Below are positions 1-9,609 of a stretch of DNA of 57,174 bases, in pieces. A program made the translations under genes and the position numbers. The stretch is taken from contig VFHP01000006.1 of the NCBI GenBank assembly GCA_009391535.1, positions 1 to 57,174 on the forward strand. The letters run 5' to 3'. Under the pieces are notes generated by a model, which had not been told where the DNA came from, made no database searches, and saw nothing but the letters and a program-made list of their open reading frames with translations. The stretch comes from SAR202 cluster bacterium. Lineage in GTDB: Bacteria > Chloroflexota > Dehalococcoidia > Lucifugimonadales > UBA2985. Position 1 is the stretch's first letter. Each line of letters starts with the position of its first letter.

Positions 1-914
1 ATAGATACTTGATCCCAATTCTGTATTTCCACTACTAAAGGAAACGTCGGTATTGATTTCCTTTCTAAAACGGATTTTCTAGTTCTTCGTCTTCTGGCTT
101 CATCATCCCCCAAGGTTACCGTTTGTATGCCGCCTATAAGATCACTCAAAGTCGGATTCAATATGAGATTGTCCAACGTGTTACCATGAGCGGTAGCTAT
201 CAACTGAACTCCTCTCTCGGCTATTGTTCGGGCTGCTGCTGCCTCCAATTCCGTACCCATCTCATCTATAATAATAACCTCTGGCATATGATTCTCAACG
301 GCCTCTATCATAACTCCATGTTGAAGGGAAGGTGTTATAACATGCATCCTTCTGGCATTTCCTATAGCCGGATGAGGAATGTCGCCATCGCCAGCTATTT
401 CGTTAGAAGTATCCACTATTACTACTCGTTTATTGGCTTCTTCTGCTAGAAAACGAGCAACTTCTCTAAGCATGGTGGTTTTACCCACTCCTGGTTTGCC
501 TAACAAAAGAATGCTTTGTCCGCTTTTAATCAAATCCTCTATGATCTTCATGGTTCCATAAACAGCCCTACCAACCCTACAGGTTAATCCAATAATTTCG
601 CTTCGCTTATTTCGTATAGCCGATATTCTGTGTAAAGTGTGTTCGATGCCTGCTCGATTATCATCCCCGAATTCACCTATCCGATTGGTTACGTACTTTA
701 TGTCCTTTGCCGTAATCTTTTCCGGAGACATCTCTACCCTATGGTTAGAAAATCTCAATTCTGAGGGACGACCAAGATCTAAAATGACTTCTAAAAGGTC
801 TCCGATATCTTCCATTGCCGTCAATTGTAGCCTGACATTCCGTGGTAATACAGATAGAAAACTTTCCATATCATCCGTTATCTTAAGATCTTCTGAGCTT
901 ATTTTATCGTACAA
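1..914 (-). CDS. R3H/SpoIIIAA-like AAA ATPase (3' part beyond window)
   Basis: Partial gene: the reading frame runs off the left edge, so the C-terminus, where an R3H nucleic-acid-binding domain would be expected, is not visible. The translated part has a P-loop (GKPGVGKTT, around 478-505), a Walker B-like IIIDEMG and the segments [19 protein letters not shown] and [10 protein letters not shown]. These are typical of the ycf45/SpoIIIAA-like ATPases annotated as single-stranded nucleic acid binding R3H proteins. I place the start at the TTG at 912-914 because an AAGGA ribosome-binding site sits just upstream; the first ATG is 15 codons further in. The gene follows the GNAT-like gene by 19 bases and is probably co-transcribed with the pdx genes. 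Its cellular role is not established in this family. Confidence 0.8.
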   Translation of the reverse strand, partial: MYDKISSEDLKITDDMESFLSVLPRNVRLQLTAMEDIGDLLEVILDLGRPSELRFSNHRVEMSPEKITAKDIKYVTNRIGEFGDDNRAGIEHTLHRISAIRNKRSEIIGLTCRVGRAVYGTMKIIEDLIKSGQSILLLGKPGVGKTTMLREVARFLAEEANKRVVIVDTSNEIAGDGDIPHPAIGNARRMHVITPSLQHGVMIEAVENHMPEVIIIDEMGTELEAAAARTIAERGVQLIATAHGNTLDNLILNPTLSDLIGGIQTVTLGDDEARRRRTRKSVLERKSIPTFPLVVEIQNWDQVS

Positions 915-933
915 TATATATCTTCCTTGTGAT

Positions 934-1860
934 TTATGCCTTGGCTGGTATCAATTCGGAATTTTCTATTCTTACGGCCAATGAGGCTGCCATTAATTGG
1001 TAGGTTTCATTAGGGATAAAACCCGACTTTTCTAAAGCTAATTTTAAACTTGTTTGATATTCAGGTACTAATATCAAACAAGGGTTGGACCTAATGCCTT
1101 TCTCTAATCCCCAATTTATCGCCTCCTCCCAAACAAATAGTTCCTCCGTTGGGTGTATTAGGATTTCCATTCTGTTCGACCCAGTCTTTCCAGTTATAAC
1201 TCTGATCCATCCGTGTATTTTGCCTTCACTCACATATACAGCTTCCTCGACATCACCGTATGCTGGCTCAAGCGAATCTTTCCACTCATCAAAAGTTAGG
1301 CCATAATCAGATTTAACACTGGGAGAAATACATTCACTATAAATTCTGTATAACATACTATCCGATGTAACGCTTGCTTCTTCAAAAATGTATTTGGTTT
1401 CATTCTGCGCACGATCGTTGCCCAGTTTTTTGTACAAAATTTCTTTAAACAAAACCTCGAATCCTGATTGTTTTGCCATACTTATTACGGAATCTTCAAC
1501 TGGAACCCTCAAGAATATCTTATGGGCACCCCGATCGCCAGCTAATTTGCAGACAAATTCAAGTAAAGACACTGAGTCCTCTATGGAATCATCTGGCAAA
1601 TTTAAAAAATGCACCTCCCAAGTAGTGGGCCCGGAACGCAGCCTGACTGAAGCCAATCCCCCTAAATGTATTCCGTTAACGATTACCGTGCAGGGTTCTT
1701 TTTGCCCTTGAAGAATTATGCTTCCAACATTTTGAGTTGGTCCAAATACAGTATTTTGGTAAACACCTAATTTATCCCAAGTATGTGAACAGTCCGGACC
1801 TAAATTTCTTCCATCAAAGATGAGCCTTAAAACATCCGTTGGGCGAATCGTCCTAATCAA
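934..1860 (-). CDS. GNAT-like acetyltransferase fold protein, substrate unknown
   Basis: 308 residues. Around residues 90-150 there is a pattern usual for the end of a GNAT domain: an acidic helix, then [15 protein letters not shown], then [17 protein letters not shown], the 'unfamiliar and GF-x-Y' signature. A second, weaker GNAT-like half may follow, since the C-terminal end again has a LEKSGF-type segment. Both halves look diverged and I cannot name the acceptor. Translation starts at a TTG (1858-1860) that overlaps the pdxT stop (TTGA), with AGGAG seven bases upstream, so it is translationally coupled to pdxT. It could equally be a degenerate, non-catalytic GNAT protein. Confidence 0.6.
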   Translation of the reverse strand: MIRTIRPTDVLRLIFDGRNLGPDCSHTWDKLGVYQNTVFGPTQNVGSIILQGQKEPCTVIVNGIHLGGLASVRLRSGPTTWEVHFLNLPDDSIEDSVSLLEFVCKLAGDRGAHKIFLRVPVEDSVISMAKQSGFEVLFKEILYKKLGNDRAQNETKYIFEEASVTSDSMLYRIYSECISPSVKSDYGLTFDEWKDSLEPAYGDVEEAVYVSEGKIHGWIRVITGKTGSNRMEILIHPTEELFVWEEAINWGLEKGIRSNPCLILVPEYQTSLKLALEKSGFIPNETYQLMAASLAVRIENSELIPAKA

Positions 1861-2441
1861 TTACCAACTCCTGATATCATAGTGGAAAAATATTCATGAA
1901 ACCTAGGGTCGTCCGTCAATTCTGGGTGAAATGATGTTACCAGAATATTGTTCTGTTTAGCTGCCACTACCTGTTGGTTATCTATGGTTGCTATAATTTC
2001 CACACCAGATCCTATAAGAGTTATGATCGGTGCTCTGATAAAAACCCCTTTAAACGGCTCCGATCCTAATACAGGGACGCTAATCATAGTCTCAAAACTA
2101 TCGATTTGACGCCCAAATGCATTTCGTTCCACCTCAATGTCAATTAACCCCAAAGGCTCTGGTCTATCTCCCATCAATTTTCCTGCCAAAACTATCATCC
2201 CTGCACAAGTTCCCCATATAGGCATTCCACCTCTGGCCAATTGCTTCACTCTATTAATAAACCCGAAACTATCCATGAGTTGAACTATAGTGGTACTTTC
2301 GCCTCCGGGTATTATTAATCCATCTATTGAATCTAATTGTTCAGGCAGTCGTATTTCTTTAGCTTCGCAACCTGTGGTTCGGAGAACATTTGCATGCTCT
2401 CGAAAATCACCTTGTAGGGCCAAGACCCCTATAACACTCAA
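1857..2441 (-). CDS. pdxT: Pyridoxal 5'-phosphate synthase glutaminase subunit PdxT
   Basis: Glutaminase subunit of the ribose-5-phosphate-dependent vitamin B6 pathway. It releases ammonia from glutamine and channels it to PdxS. The 194-residue length is normal. Family motifs are present: LALQGDFREH at the N-terminus, PGGEST at 45-50, the nucleophile Cys79 in GTCAGM, and the His172/Glu174 pair in FHPELTDD. The start is a TTG at 2439-2441 directly after the pdxS stop, with AGAGG upstream. The stop overlaps the next gene's start. This is the standard pdxS-pdxT pair, so both subunits of the synthase are present. Confidence 0.96.
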   Translation of the reverse strand: MSVIGVLALQGDFREHANVLRTTGCEAKEIRLPEQLDSIDGLIIPGGESTTIVQLMDSFGFINRVKQLARGGMPIWGTCAGMIVLAGKLMGDRPEPLGLIDIEVERNAFGRQIDSFETMISVPVLGSEPFKGVFIRAPIITLIGSGVEIIATIDNQQVVAAKQNNILVTSFHPELTDDPRFHEYFSTMISGVGN

Positions 2442-3323
2442 TTACCAACCTCTTTGAGCCAATTGCTCTTCTATTGGCATCGTTCTTACATCTAATCCTG
2501 GCATTGCATCGCCCAATCCACGTGAAACCTCTGCCAATATGTCCGGGTTTTCATAGTTTGTCGTCGCCTTCACTATTGCATTAGCCATCAATGCTGGATT
2601 ATCCGACTTAAATATTCCAGAGCCTACAAAAACTCCCTCAACACCTATTTGCATCATCAACGCTGCATCAGCAGGTGTCGCAATACCTCCAGCGGCAAAG
2701 TTTACTACTGGCAATGTGCCAGTTTTGTGAACTTGTTCTACCAAATCAAAAGGGGCCTGCATATCCCGAGCTATTGCCATTAATTCCGATTCATTCATAG
2801 ATTGTATTTTGTTGATTTCCCCCAATACAGATCTCGCATGTCTCACCGCTTCTACAATGTTTCCAGTCCCTGCCTCTCCCTTGGTTCTAATCATAGCTGC
2901 ACCTTCTCCGATGCGCCTCAATGCCTCTCCTAAATTCCTGCAGCCACAAACAAAAGGGATAGTAAAATCGTGTTTCCAGATGTGATTTGATTCGTCGGCC
3001 GGAGTTAAAACCTCAGATTCATCTATGTAGTCAATGCCTAACGATTGCAATATTTGAGCCTCTACAAAATGTCCTATCCTTGCTTTAGCCATAACTGGAA
3101 TTGTGACCGCCTTCTTTATCGCTTCTATCATGCTTGGGTCTGACATTCTAGCCACGCCTCCATCCTTCCTGATATCAGAAGGAACCCTCTCCAAAGCCAT
3201 GACTGCACAAGCACCAGCATCTTCAGCTATTTTGGCCTGGTCTGCGTCCACAACATCCATTATAACTCCTCCCTTAAGCATTTGAGCCAAGCCTGTTTTA
3301 ACTAACCAAGTTCCCTGATCCAT
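2442..3323 (-). CDS. pdxS: Pyridoxal 5'-phosphate synthase lyase subunit PdxS
   Basis: Synthase subunit that builds pyridoxal 5'-phosphate from ribose 5-phosphate, glyceraldehyde 3-phosphate and ammonia. The sequence follows the family throughout: [66 protein letters not shown] and [11 protein letters not shown] start at the ATG at 3321-3323 (MDQGTWLV), giving 293 residues as usual. It has AAGGAG at a good distance, while the upstream in-frame ATG at 3359 adds 12 unconserved residues. A perfect TATAAT (minus strand) lies at 3358-3363, but I see no good -35 box, so the promoter is only suggestive. Confidence 0.97.
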   Translation of the reverse strand: MDQGTWLVKTGLAQMLKGGVIMDVVDADQAKIAEDAGACAVMALERVPSDIRKDGGVARMSDPSMIEAIKKAVTIPVMAKARIGHFVEAQILQSLGIDYIDESEVLTPADESNHIWKHDFTIPFVCGCRNLGEALRRIGEGAAMIRTKGEAGTGNIVEAVRHARSVLGEINKIQSMNESELMAIARDMQAPFDLVEQVHKTGTLPVVNFAAGGIATPADAALMMQIGVEGVFVGSGIFKSDNPALMANAIVKATTNYENPDILAEVSRGLGDAMPGLDVRTMPIEEQLAQRGW

Positions 3324-3536
3324 TATCTTCTCCTTAATGACTCTACCTTGAAGCATCATTATACAATACCCCGCTCTGGTTTGCTTATCGATTTATTTTC
3401 CGATTGGCAAACATCAATGAATATATCTTCAGGTTATTCTTAAATCCTAACCATGGCTGTTTTGCATGTCAGAGGATCAACTACTAAGACCAGTTTTCAC
3501 GACAATATTAGCAATAATCTGCCATTAAGATTTTTG

Positions 3537-6428
3537 TCACATTAAAAGATTCTTTATATACGGCCCAGTCTTGGATCTTTTAGTTTTCACGATGTTTTCT
3601 GGTGTTCCAGTAGCTACGATTCTACCACCACTATCTCCAGCACCTGGCCCCAAGTCAATTATCCAATCTGCGTTCTTTATCAAATCCAGATGATGCTCGA
3701 TCAAAACAACAGTGTTACCAGAATCTACCAATCTATGAAGCACTCCAAGCAAATGTGAACAATCTTCAAATGACAATCCTGTAGTAGGTTCATCAAGAAT
3801 ATAAAGAGTTTTTCCTGTGGCTTTTCTGGAAAGCTCTGTTGATAATTTTACACGTTGTGCCTCACCACCACTTAGAGTAGTGGCTGGCTGACCTAATTTA
3901 ATATATCCTAATCCTACATCCTTCATTGTTTCCAATTTGTTTTTGATTCTGGGAAAATTTTCAAAAAAAGCGAGCGCCTCAGAAACTGTTAAATCCAAAA
4001 CTTGAGCTATACTTATACCCTTGAAAGTTATTTCCAGAGCTTCTCTATTGTATCGTTTTCCCTGGCATATTTCGCAGGGAACAGTAACATCCGGTAAGAA
4101 TTGCATCTCTATATGAATATAGCCTCCTCCAGAACAAGCCTCACATCTACCTCCTTTTACATTAAAGGAAAATCTCCCTGGATTATATCCGCGAGCCCTG
4201 GCTTCCGGCACAGTGGCAAATAGTTCTCTGATGAACGTAAAAACACCTGTGTAAGTGGCCGGGTTGCTTCTGGGTGTTCGGCCTATAGGAGATTGATCAA
4301 TATTCACAATCTTGTCAATATTTTCTACTCCTTCTATGCCGTCACAAAGTCCGGGTTTTTCCCTGCTTTGAAATAATATCTGGGCTAATTTTTTGTACAA
4401 AACCTGATATATTAAAGTGCTTTTACCAGACCCTGAAACTCCTGTGATGCAAACTAACTTACCCAGCGGTATAGATACATCCACGTTTCGGAGATTGTTT
4501 TCTCTGGCGCCTTTTATAATGACTGAATGCCCACTGCCTGAACGCCGTTTTCTAGGCAAACTAATTTTTTTTCGCCCACTCAAATACAAACCAGTTAAAG
4601 AATTCTTGTCACTGCATATATCATCTAATGTGCCTTGGGCTACAATCTCTCCACCATTGGCACCAGCACCAGGACCCATATCTATAATATGATCAGCCGC
4701 CCTCATAATAGCTTCATCGTGCTCAACTATGACTATACTATTGCCTAGGTCTCTAAGATTCTTTAGTGTTTCTATTAGGAGATTATCATCAACGGGGTGC
4801 AAGCCTATGCTTGGTTCATCACATACATAAAGTACTCCGGTCAAGCCAGATCCTATTTGAGTGGCTAATCTAATCCTCTGAGATTCCCCTCCGCTCAATG
4901 TTGACGCTGTTCTATTTAGCGTTAGATAATCCAAGCCTACATTGTTAAGAAATTGCAATCTTGCATCGATTTCGCGTACTATTTGCGTTGCTATGCTTCT
5001 TTCTCTCTCTGTTAAAACTAGATTCTTATCAGCATTCGCACTTACGGAATTAAAGCTTTCCTGATACAAGCCATTTATCCAAACAATAGCTTGTTTTATG
5101 GTCATAGAAGTAATCTCGTTGATATTTTTTCCTGATACTTCTACGGCTAACGATTGCGGTTTTAACCTTCTCCCCTTACATTGCTGACAAGTTATCGCTG
5201 CCATATATTTTTCAATTTCACGCCTCACATATTCAGATTCCGTTTCTCGATAACGTCTTTCCAGATTTGGAATAACTCCCTCAAATGTAGAACGCCACCT
5301 CAGAATCCTTCCCATCCTAGTCTTATAATTCATCTCAACTTTTGTTTGGGTATCACCATACAAAACTAAATTTAGATGTGTATCGTCCAAGTCTTTAATA
5401 GCAATGTCTTTAGAAAAACCATATTTTTCAGACAGAGATTCGATCATTCTAGTATGCCATGAATTTGTCCTTCTTGATCGAGATCCCAGTCCAGATGACC
5501 AAGGGGTTATAACTCCATCTACTAAGCTCTCTTCCCTGTCCCTAATTATCAAGTCTGGATCAATCTCTAATCGGTATCCTAAACCGGTACATTTAGGACA
5601 TGCACCATGAGGACTATTAAATGAAAAGGTTCTCGGCTCTAATTCGCCAATGCTCTCTCCACAATGAACACATGCAAGATGCTCTGAGAAAAGATACTCT
5701 TCTCCACCTATAACAGACACCTGAACTATACCGCCACCAAGTCTTAAAGCATTTTCCAACGAATCAGCTATACGGCTTAAATCTGGTTCATCTTCCACGA
5801 TTACCCTGTCAACAACCACTTCTATCGTATGCCATTGCTGTCTATCCAATACTATATCTTCAGAAAGATCTCGAATTTCTCCGTTTACTCTGACCCTAAC
5901 ATACCCAGCCTTTCTAGAGGAATCGAATACGTCCTTATGCTGACCCTTCCTGTGGTTAATTTGAGGAGAAAGAATGACAATCCTGCTCCCTTGCGGCAAT
6001 GCTAAAACAGCATCCACGATTTGCTGTACGGTTTGTTTTTTAACTTCTCTTCCACATTTGTAACAATGTGGCTTGCCGATTCTGGCATACAACAACCTTA
6101 TATAATCATAAACTTCCGTTACAGTACCTACTGTAGATCTAGGATTATGGGAAACCCCTTTTTGATCGATGGATATTGCCGGAGACAAACCCTCTATATA
6201 CTCCACATCAGGTTTGTCCATTAAGCCTAAGAATTGCCTTGCATAGGCTGACAAAGATTCAACATACCTTCGCTGCCCTTCCGCGTATATAGTGTCAAAC
6301 GCCAGAGAGCTTTTACCAGAGCCTGACACCCCCGTCACAACCACAAGTTTATTTCTCGGGATATTCACACTGATATTTTTCAGGTTGTGCTCTTTAGCAC
6401 CTCTTACAACTATATACTGGGATTCCAT
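3537..6428 (-). CDS. uvrA: Excinuclease ABC subunit A
   Basis: DNA damage sensor of nucleotide excision repair; a dimer loads UvrB at lesions. The 963 residues match the family length. Two ABC cassettes are complete: Walker A GVSGSGKSS at 33-41 and GVSGSGKST near 662, and LSGGE signatures near 511 and 852. Zinc-binding cysteine pairs occur near 251 (CVHC...CPKC) and near 762 (CEAC...CEIC), so the DNA-binding zinc modules are intact. The gene stands 74 bases after the ccmD-like gene on the same strand and may be read from the ccm promoter. A separate promoter is not obvious. Confidence 0.98.
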   Translation of the reverse strand: MESQYIVVRGAKEHNLKNISVNIPRNKLVVVTGVSGSGKSSLAFDTIYAEGQRRYVESLSAYARQFLGLMDKPDVEYIEGLSPAISIDQKGVSHNPRSTVGTVTEVYDYIRLLYARIGKPHCYKCGREVKKQTVQQIVDAVLALPQGSRIVILSPQINHRKGQHKDVFDSSRKAGYVRVRVNGEIRDLSEDIVLDRQQWHTIEVVVDRVIVEDEPDLSRIADSLENALRLGGGIVQVSVIGGEEYLFSEHLACVHCGESIGELEPRTFSFNSPHGACPKCTGLGYRLEIDPDLIIRDREESLVDGVITPWSSGLGSRSRRTNSWHTRMIESLSEKYGFSKDIAIKDLDDTHLNLVLYGDTQTKVEMNYKTRMGRILRWRSTFEGVIPNLERRYRETESEYVRREIEKYMAAITCQQCKGRRLKPQSLAVEVSGKNINEITSMTIKQAIVWINGLYQESFNSVSANADKNLVLTERERSIATQIVREIDARLQFLNNVGLDYLTLNRTASTLSGGESQRIRLATQIGSGLTGVLYVCDEPSIGLHPVDDNLLIETLKNLRDLGNSIVIVEHDEAIMRAADHIIDMGPGAGANGGEIVAQGTLDDICSDKNSLTGLYLSGRKKISLPRKRRSGSGHSVIIKGARENNLRNVDVSIPLGKLVCITGVSGSGKSTLIYQVLYKKLAQILFQSREKPGLCDGIEGVENIDKIVNIDQSPIGRTPRSNPATYTGVFTFIRELFATVPEARARGYNPGRFSFNVKGGRCEACSGGGYIHIEMQFLPDVTVPCEICQGKRYNREALEITFKGISIAQVLDLTVSEALAFFENFPRIKNKLETMKDVGLGYIKLGQPATTLSGGEAQRVKLSTELSRKATGKTLYILDEPTTGLSFEDCSHLLGVLHRLVDSGNTVVLIEHHLDLIKNADWIIDLGPGAGDSGGRIVATGTPENIVKTKRSKTGPYIKNLLM

Positions 6429-6502
6429 ATATAATCATGTTTCATACTAAGATCTAGGGTCATAATTGTTATTCTATCTGTTTATTCAAGTCTAAAGGTT
6501 TC

Positions 6503-6751
6503 TCATTTGTCCTTTTTTATATCATCTAGCTCTTGACTCAGGGTTTTCTGTTTCTGGGCAATGTAATAAAGATATCCAAAAAATATAATCCATGTTATAG
6601 CAAAAGTAATAAAGAGGTAGTCCAAGTTGGCACCCGTGTCAACCACACTTTGGTTGGACCCGTCTTGCGCTAAAGCTGGTATGGTCAATAAATAACTCGG
6701 TAATAACGTTGTCACAAATGCAATTAGACTCTTAGTTTTCATTCTTGACAT
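6503..6751 (-). CDS. CcmD-like small membrane protein of haem export
   Basis: 82 residues from the ATG at 6749-6751, which has AGGAGG just upstream. An upstream in-frame codon at 6793 has no such site. The N-terminus looks like a signal peptide or first membrane helix ending in IPALAQD. A second hydrophobic stretch, YLFITFAITWIIFFGYLYYIA, is followed by a charged tail with a QKQKTLSQELDDI-type helix. That layout is typical of CcmD-family proteins encoded beside ccmC. CcmD helps release holo-CcmE from the CcmABC complex in the known system. Identification rests on context as much as on sequence, because the family is short and variable. Confidence 0.75.
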   Translation of the reverse strand: MSRMKTKSLIAFVTTLLPSYLLTIPALAQDGSNQSVVDTGANLDYLFITFAITWIIFFGYLYYIAQKQKTLSQELDDIKKDK

Positions 6752-6782
6752 ATGTCCTCCTGTAAAAAAATGTGAGTGGTGG

Positions 6783-7481
6783 TCACGAAACAATATGATT
6801 AGCCTCTTCTAATCGCTCCTCCATTTTCCTCAAGGACATACGTGTAGTCAAAAGATGAACGAATAAAATTGTGAATATGGCAGTCGATATTAGTAACAAC
6901 AACCTCATGGAAGAATCAAGCTCTCCTGTAGAACCCGGTCCTATTACAGCTTGAGGGTGCAGGGTTCTCCACCACTTTATCGAAAAATACACTATCGGAA
7001 CATCCAAAAAACCAACAATGCCTAATATAGCCGCATATTTCGCTCCTTGCTCTGGTGAAGGGGCATAAGATCGCAGCATAAGATATGCCAAATATATAAG
7101 CCAAAGGATCAATGACGTCGTAAGTCGTGGGTCCCAGTTCCACCAAACACCCCAAACAGGTTTGGCCCACATCACGCCTGTAACTATTAGAACAGTTGTA
7201 AACAACACACCAACCTCTGCACTTGCTAATGCTAGTCTGTCCCATAATTTACTTTTCTTAATCAAATATCCGGTGCTACCTATTAGAACTAGGAAAAAAG
7301 CTATGAATGCTACCCAAGCCGTTGGTACGTGCAAATAAAATATTCTTTGTATGATTCCTAAGTTTTTTTCTGTCGGAACCCACATGAATATCAGGTACAT
7401 GTTTAAAACCATGGCAGATCCACCAATAGCAAGAAACAGTTTTCTGATGGTCCCAAGGTTTTTATCTCTCATACTTATCAT
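6783..7481 (-). CDS. ccmC: Haem exporter/handling protein CcmC
   Basis: Membrane protein of cytochrome c maturation that presents haem on the outer face of the membrane. It is 232 residues with about six hydrophobic helices. The tryptophan-rich haem-handling motif WGVWWNWDPRLT is at 110-121, flanked by histidines His51 (YLHVP) and His175 (TLHPQ) in the positions expected for haem ligands. The ATG at 7479-7481 has AGGAG seven bases upstream, inside the end of ccmB, and the gap to ccmB is only four bases. It is part of the ccmABCD unit. Confidence 0.94.
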   Translation of the reverse strand: MISMRDKNLGTIRKLFLAIGGSAMVLNMYLIFMWVPTEKNLGIIQRIFYLHVPTAWVAFIAFFLVLIGSTGYLIKKSKLWDRLALASAEVGVLFTTVLIVTGVMWAKPVWGVWWNWDPRLTTSLILWLIYLAYLMLRSYAPSPEQGAKYAAILGIVGFLDVPIVYFSIKWWRTLHPQAVIGPGSTGELDSSMRLLLLISTAIFTILFVHLLTTRMSLRKMEERLEEANHIVS

Positions 7482-7485
7482 ACGG

Positions 7486-8160
7486 TTACTCCTGAATTAT
7501 CTGTTCGAATAATAATGGCGATACAATTAAAGATAATACATCAAAAACTATTATTATATGTATACCTCTAGAAGCATCTGACCATCCGCCGCCATCCAAT
7601 ATATTTGCAGATGCCACAACTGATCCTATAAGAATTGGCATCACTATCGGCAGAAACATCACAGGTAACATAATCTCCCTAGATCGTGTGTTAACTGCCA
7701 TAGCCGAAAAAAGTGTTCCTAAGGACGCAAATCCTATTGTACCCAATGCCACGATTAATAAAAAAAGCGGATGTATTATAGAAGTATTAAACAGGATAGC
7801 ATATATGGGTAAAAGTATTATTTCTGAAATAGTCAGAAAAACAAACATCGACAGCATTTTGCCAAAATATATCGAGTCTCTGCTAACAGGGGTAAGTAAC
7901 AAACCGATAATACTACCTTGGTCATGTTCGATAACAAATAGTCTATTTAGACCAATCACTCCTGCAAACGTTATAGAGACCCAAATAGCCCCAGGAGCAA
8001 TTAACGAAGCTAGTTGAGATGATGACCCAAAGGCAAAATTAAATATGACCAATGCTAGCATTGCAAAGGAAACTATAGAAATAATAACATCTTTGCTCTT
8101 TAATTCTAATAACAAATCTTTCCATAGTATTGTCCTTACAACGACCAATGATCGTTTCAT
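7486..8160 (-). CDS. ccmB: Haem exporter membrane subunit CcmB
   Basis: Permease subunit of the CcmAB ABC transporter. It is 224 residues with six predicted hydrophobic helices, and has conserved-looking segments ILWKDLLLELKSKD near the N-terminus, LNRLFVIEHDQGSIIGLLLTP in the middle and a long glycine-rich helix region after it. Its start overlaps the ccmA stop by four bases and ccmC follows within four bases, so the unit is translationally coupled. The transported substrate of CcmAB is still debated in the literature. The complex is needed to release haem-loaded CcmE. Confidence 0.92.
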   Translation of the reverse strand: MKRSLVVVRTILWKDLLLELKSKDVIISIVSFAMLALVIFNFAFGSSSQLASLIAPGAIWVSITFAGVIGLNRLFVIEHDQGSIIGLLLTPVSRDSIYFGKMLSMFVFLTISEIILLPIYAILFNTSIIHPLFLLIVALGTIGFASLGTLFSAMAVNTRSREIMLPVMFLPIVMPILIGSVVASANILDGGGWSDASRGIHIIIVFDVLSLIVSPLLFEQIIQE

Positions 8161-8891
8161 AATTGACTCTGCCTAAGACTAATGTAATCCCCCTCGAATA
8201 CATCTCTATTTATATCAACTCTCTTTTTATCGTAGGAGATTTTGCCTTTCGACAAAACTGTCACTCTATCTCCCATTTCTAATCCTCTGTCAATGTTGTG
8301 GGTTGTCATCAAAATAGTTCTCTTACCATTTTGTCCAGACCTTATCATTTCATAAAGCCGTTCAAGTGCCTCTTGATCTAACCCTGATTCCGGTTCATCC
8401 AAGAAAAGTATCGGCGGGTCGTGCAGTATAGCCCTTCCTATGGCAATTCTTTTTTGCATCCCATGAGACATGTGCTTAATTTTTTTCCTCAAATAGTCTT
8501 TAGCACCAGTTATTTCTGCTGTTAATTCTATCTTGTGCTCTATGTCTGGCAAATTGAACATCTTGCCATAGAAAAACAAATTCTCATAGGCGGTAAGATC
8601 AGAATAAAGCAGCAACTCATGAGTTACCACTCCTATGTTCTTTCTAATGAGAGCTTTTTCTTTTTTTATGTCAAATCCGGCTACGTATATTTCACCTGAT
8701 GTGGGAGTGGATATTGTTGCCAGATTATTCACTAAGGTCGACTTGCCGGAACCATTGGACCCAAAAATCACCGTGAAGCTCCCCCAATCTACAGACATAT
8801 CTAATTCATTTAGCACTAAATTAGAGCCAAAAGATTTGCGTAATCTCTTCGCCTCTATTGCAAACCCAACATTATTATTAGTATTTGACAT
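8157..8891 (-). CDS. ccmA: Haem exporter ATP-binding subunit CcmA
   Basis: ABC ATPase of 244 residues: Walker A GSNGSGKST at 44-52, a signature reading MSHGMQKR at 141-148 (the usual LSxGQ is reduced to SHGMQ, seen in other CcmA/export ATPases), and Walker B ILFLDEPESGLD at 161-172. First gene of ccmABCD. The ATG at 8889-8891 is preceded in frame by a stop two codons upstream. The nearest GGAG is 14 bases away, so initiation may be weak. A good promoter lies at 8951-8980. Assignment to ccmA rather than another ABC ATPase rests on the ccmB-ccmC-ccmD neighbours. Confidence 0.9.
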   Translation of the reverse strand: MSNTNNNVGFAIEAKRLRKSFGSNLVLNELDMSVDWGSFTVIFGSNGSGKSTLVNNLATISTPTSGEIYVAGFDIKKEKALIRKNIGVVTHELLLYSDLTAYENLFFYGKMFNLPDIEHKIELTAEITGAKDYLRKKIKHMSHGMQKRIAIGRAILHDPPILFLDEPESGLDQEALERLYEMIRSGQNGKRTILMTTHNIDRGLEMGDRVTVLSKGKISYDKKRVDINRDVFEGDYISLRQSQL

Positions 8892-8950
8892 AGATTAAGA
8901 ATTTTCTCCTCACTCATCTTTCCTACGTAACACATACTTGGCATTGCCTA

Positions 8951-8980
8951 ATAATACATTACCCTATTTTCCTTTGCCAA
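8951..8980 (-). promoter_or_regulatory. Predicted sigma-70 promoter of ccmA operon
   Basis: On the minus strand: TTGGCA (8975-8980), an 18-base spacer, then TATTAT (8951-8956). Each box differs from consensus at one position. The expected transcript start leaves an untranslated leader of about 50 bases before ccmA. Confidence 0.5.
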
Positions 8981-9048
8981 CGGCTACCAGTTTCATTAAA
9001 GCAGTTTTGTTAGTATGAATCGTTATGCAACCAACCAAATTCGCTTCG

Positions 9049-9078
9049 TTGACAGCTGGATTATGTGCCTGATAAAAT
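9049..9078 (+). promoter_or_regulatory. Predicted sigma-70 promoter of SufT-like/Mrp genes
   Basis: TTGACA (9049-9054) matches the -35 consensus exactly, with an 18-base spacer and TAAAAT (9073-9078). It lies 50 bases before the start of the SufT-like gene and is divergent from the ccmA promoter. Confidence 0.6.
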
Positions 9079-9127
9079 CACACGCACACATAAAATTTTT
9101 TTGATAGAAGAAGAATAGAGGTTAATT

Positions 9128-9439
9128 ATGGCGGAAACCGAAATTACAATAGGTGAAATCCAAGAGGCCCTCAGAGATGTATATGATCCTGAAATTCCTG
9201 TTAACGTTTTAGACTTAGGATTGATATATGATATTAAAATCGATGAAGGCCAGGTCTACGTCCAAATGACTCTTACTGCCCCTGGCTGCGGAATGGGTCC
9301 GTATATCGCTCAAAACGCTGAGTGGCGCATAGCCGAAATAGACGGAGTAGAAGACGTTGAGGTTGACATGGTTTTCGACCCTCCGTGGAGCCCCGAACTG
9401 ATAACAGAGGAAGGGAAAAAACTGTTGGGATTAGACTAA
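9128..9439 (+). CDS. MIP18/SufT-family metal-sulfur cluster assembly protein
   Basis: 103 residues, the whole of a MIP18 (DUF59) domain. Family marks are present: DVYDPEIPVNVLDLGLIYDI at 18-37 and the conserved cysteine Cys54 in LTAPGCGMG. Proteins of this family help insert or mature Fe-S clusters (SufT) or act in phenylacetate degradation (PaaD). No paa genes are nearby and an Mrp/NBP35-type ATPase follows 170 bases downstream, so an Fe-S role is the better inference. An AGAGG site precedes the ATG. The downstream partner lacks its expected cysteines, as noted in its own entry. Confidence 0.88.
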   Translation: MAETEITIGEIQEALRDVYDPEIPVNVLDLGLIYDIKIDEGQVYVQMTLTAPGCGMGPYIAQNAEWRIAEIDGVEDVEVDMVFDPPWSPELITEEGKKLLGLD

Positions 9440-9609
9440 ACCGTCCTTGTGACGCTTCTAATTACATTATTCGATATTTCAGAACTCACGAATCATGGAT
9501 TCAAACCGCTTGGTGAACAAATATGTATAGTCACAAACAAGGTCGAGTTATCTGATAAATCACATAGATTGGACAATGTCGACCTAATTAAAAGAAAAGA
9601 GATGACCTT

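Noticed and set aside
123..984. Three plus-strand open frames near the left edge
   Set aside because: They lie antisense to the R3H/SpoIIIAA-like ATPase, whose minus-strand translation has clear family motifs. The plus-strand products are low-complexity and match nothing.
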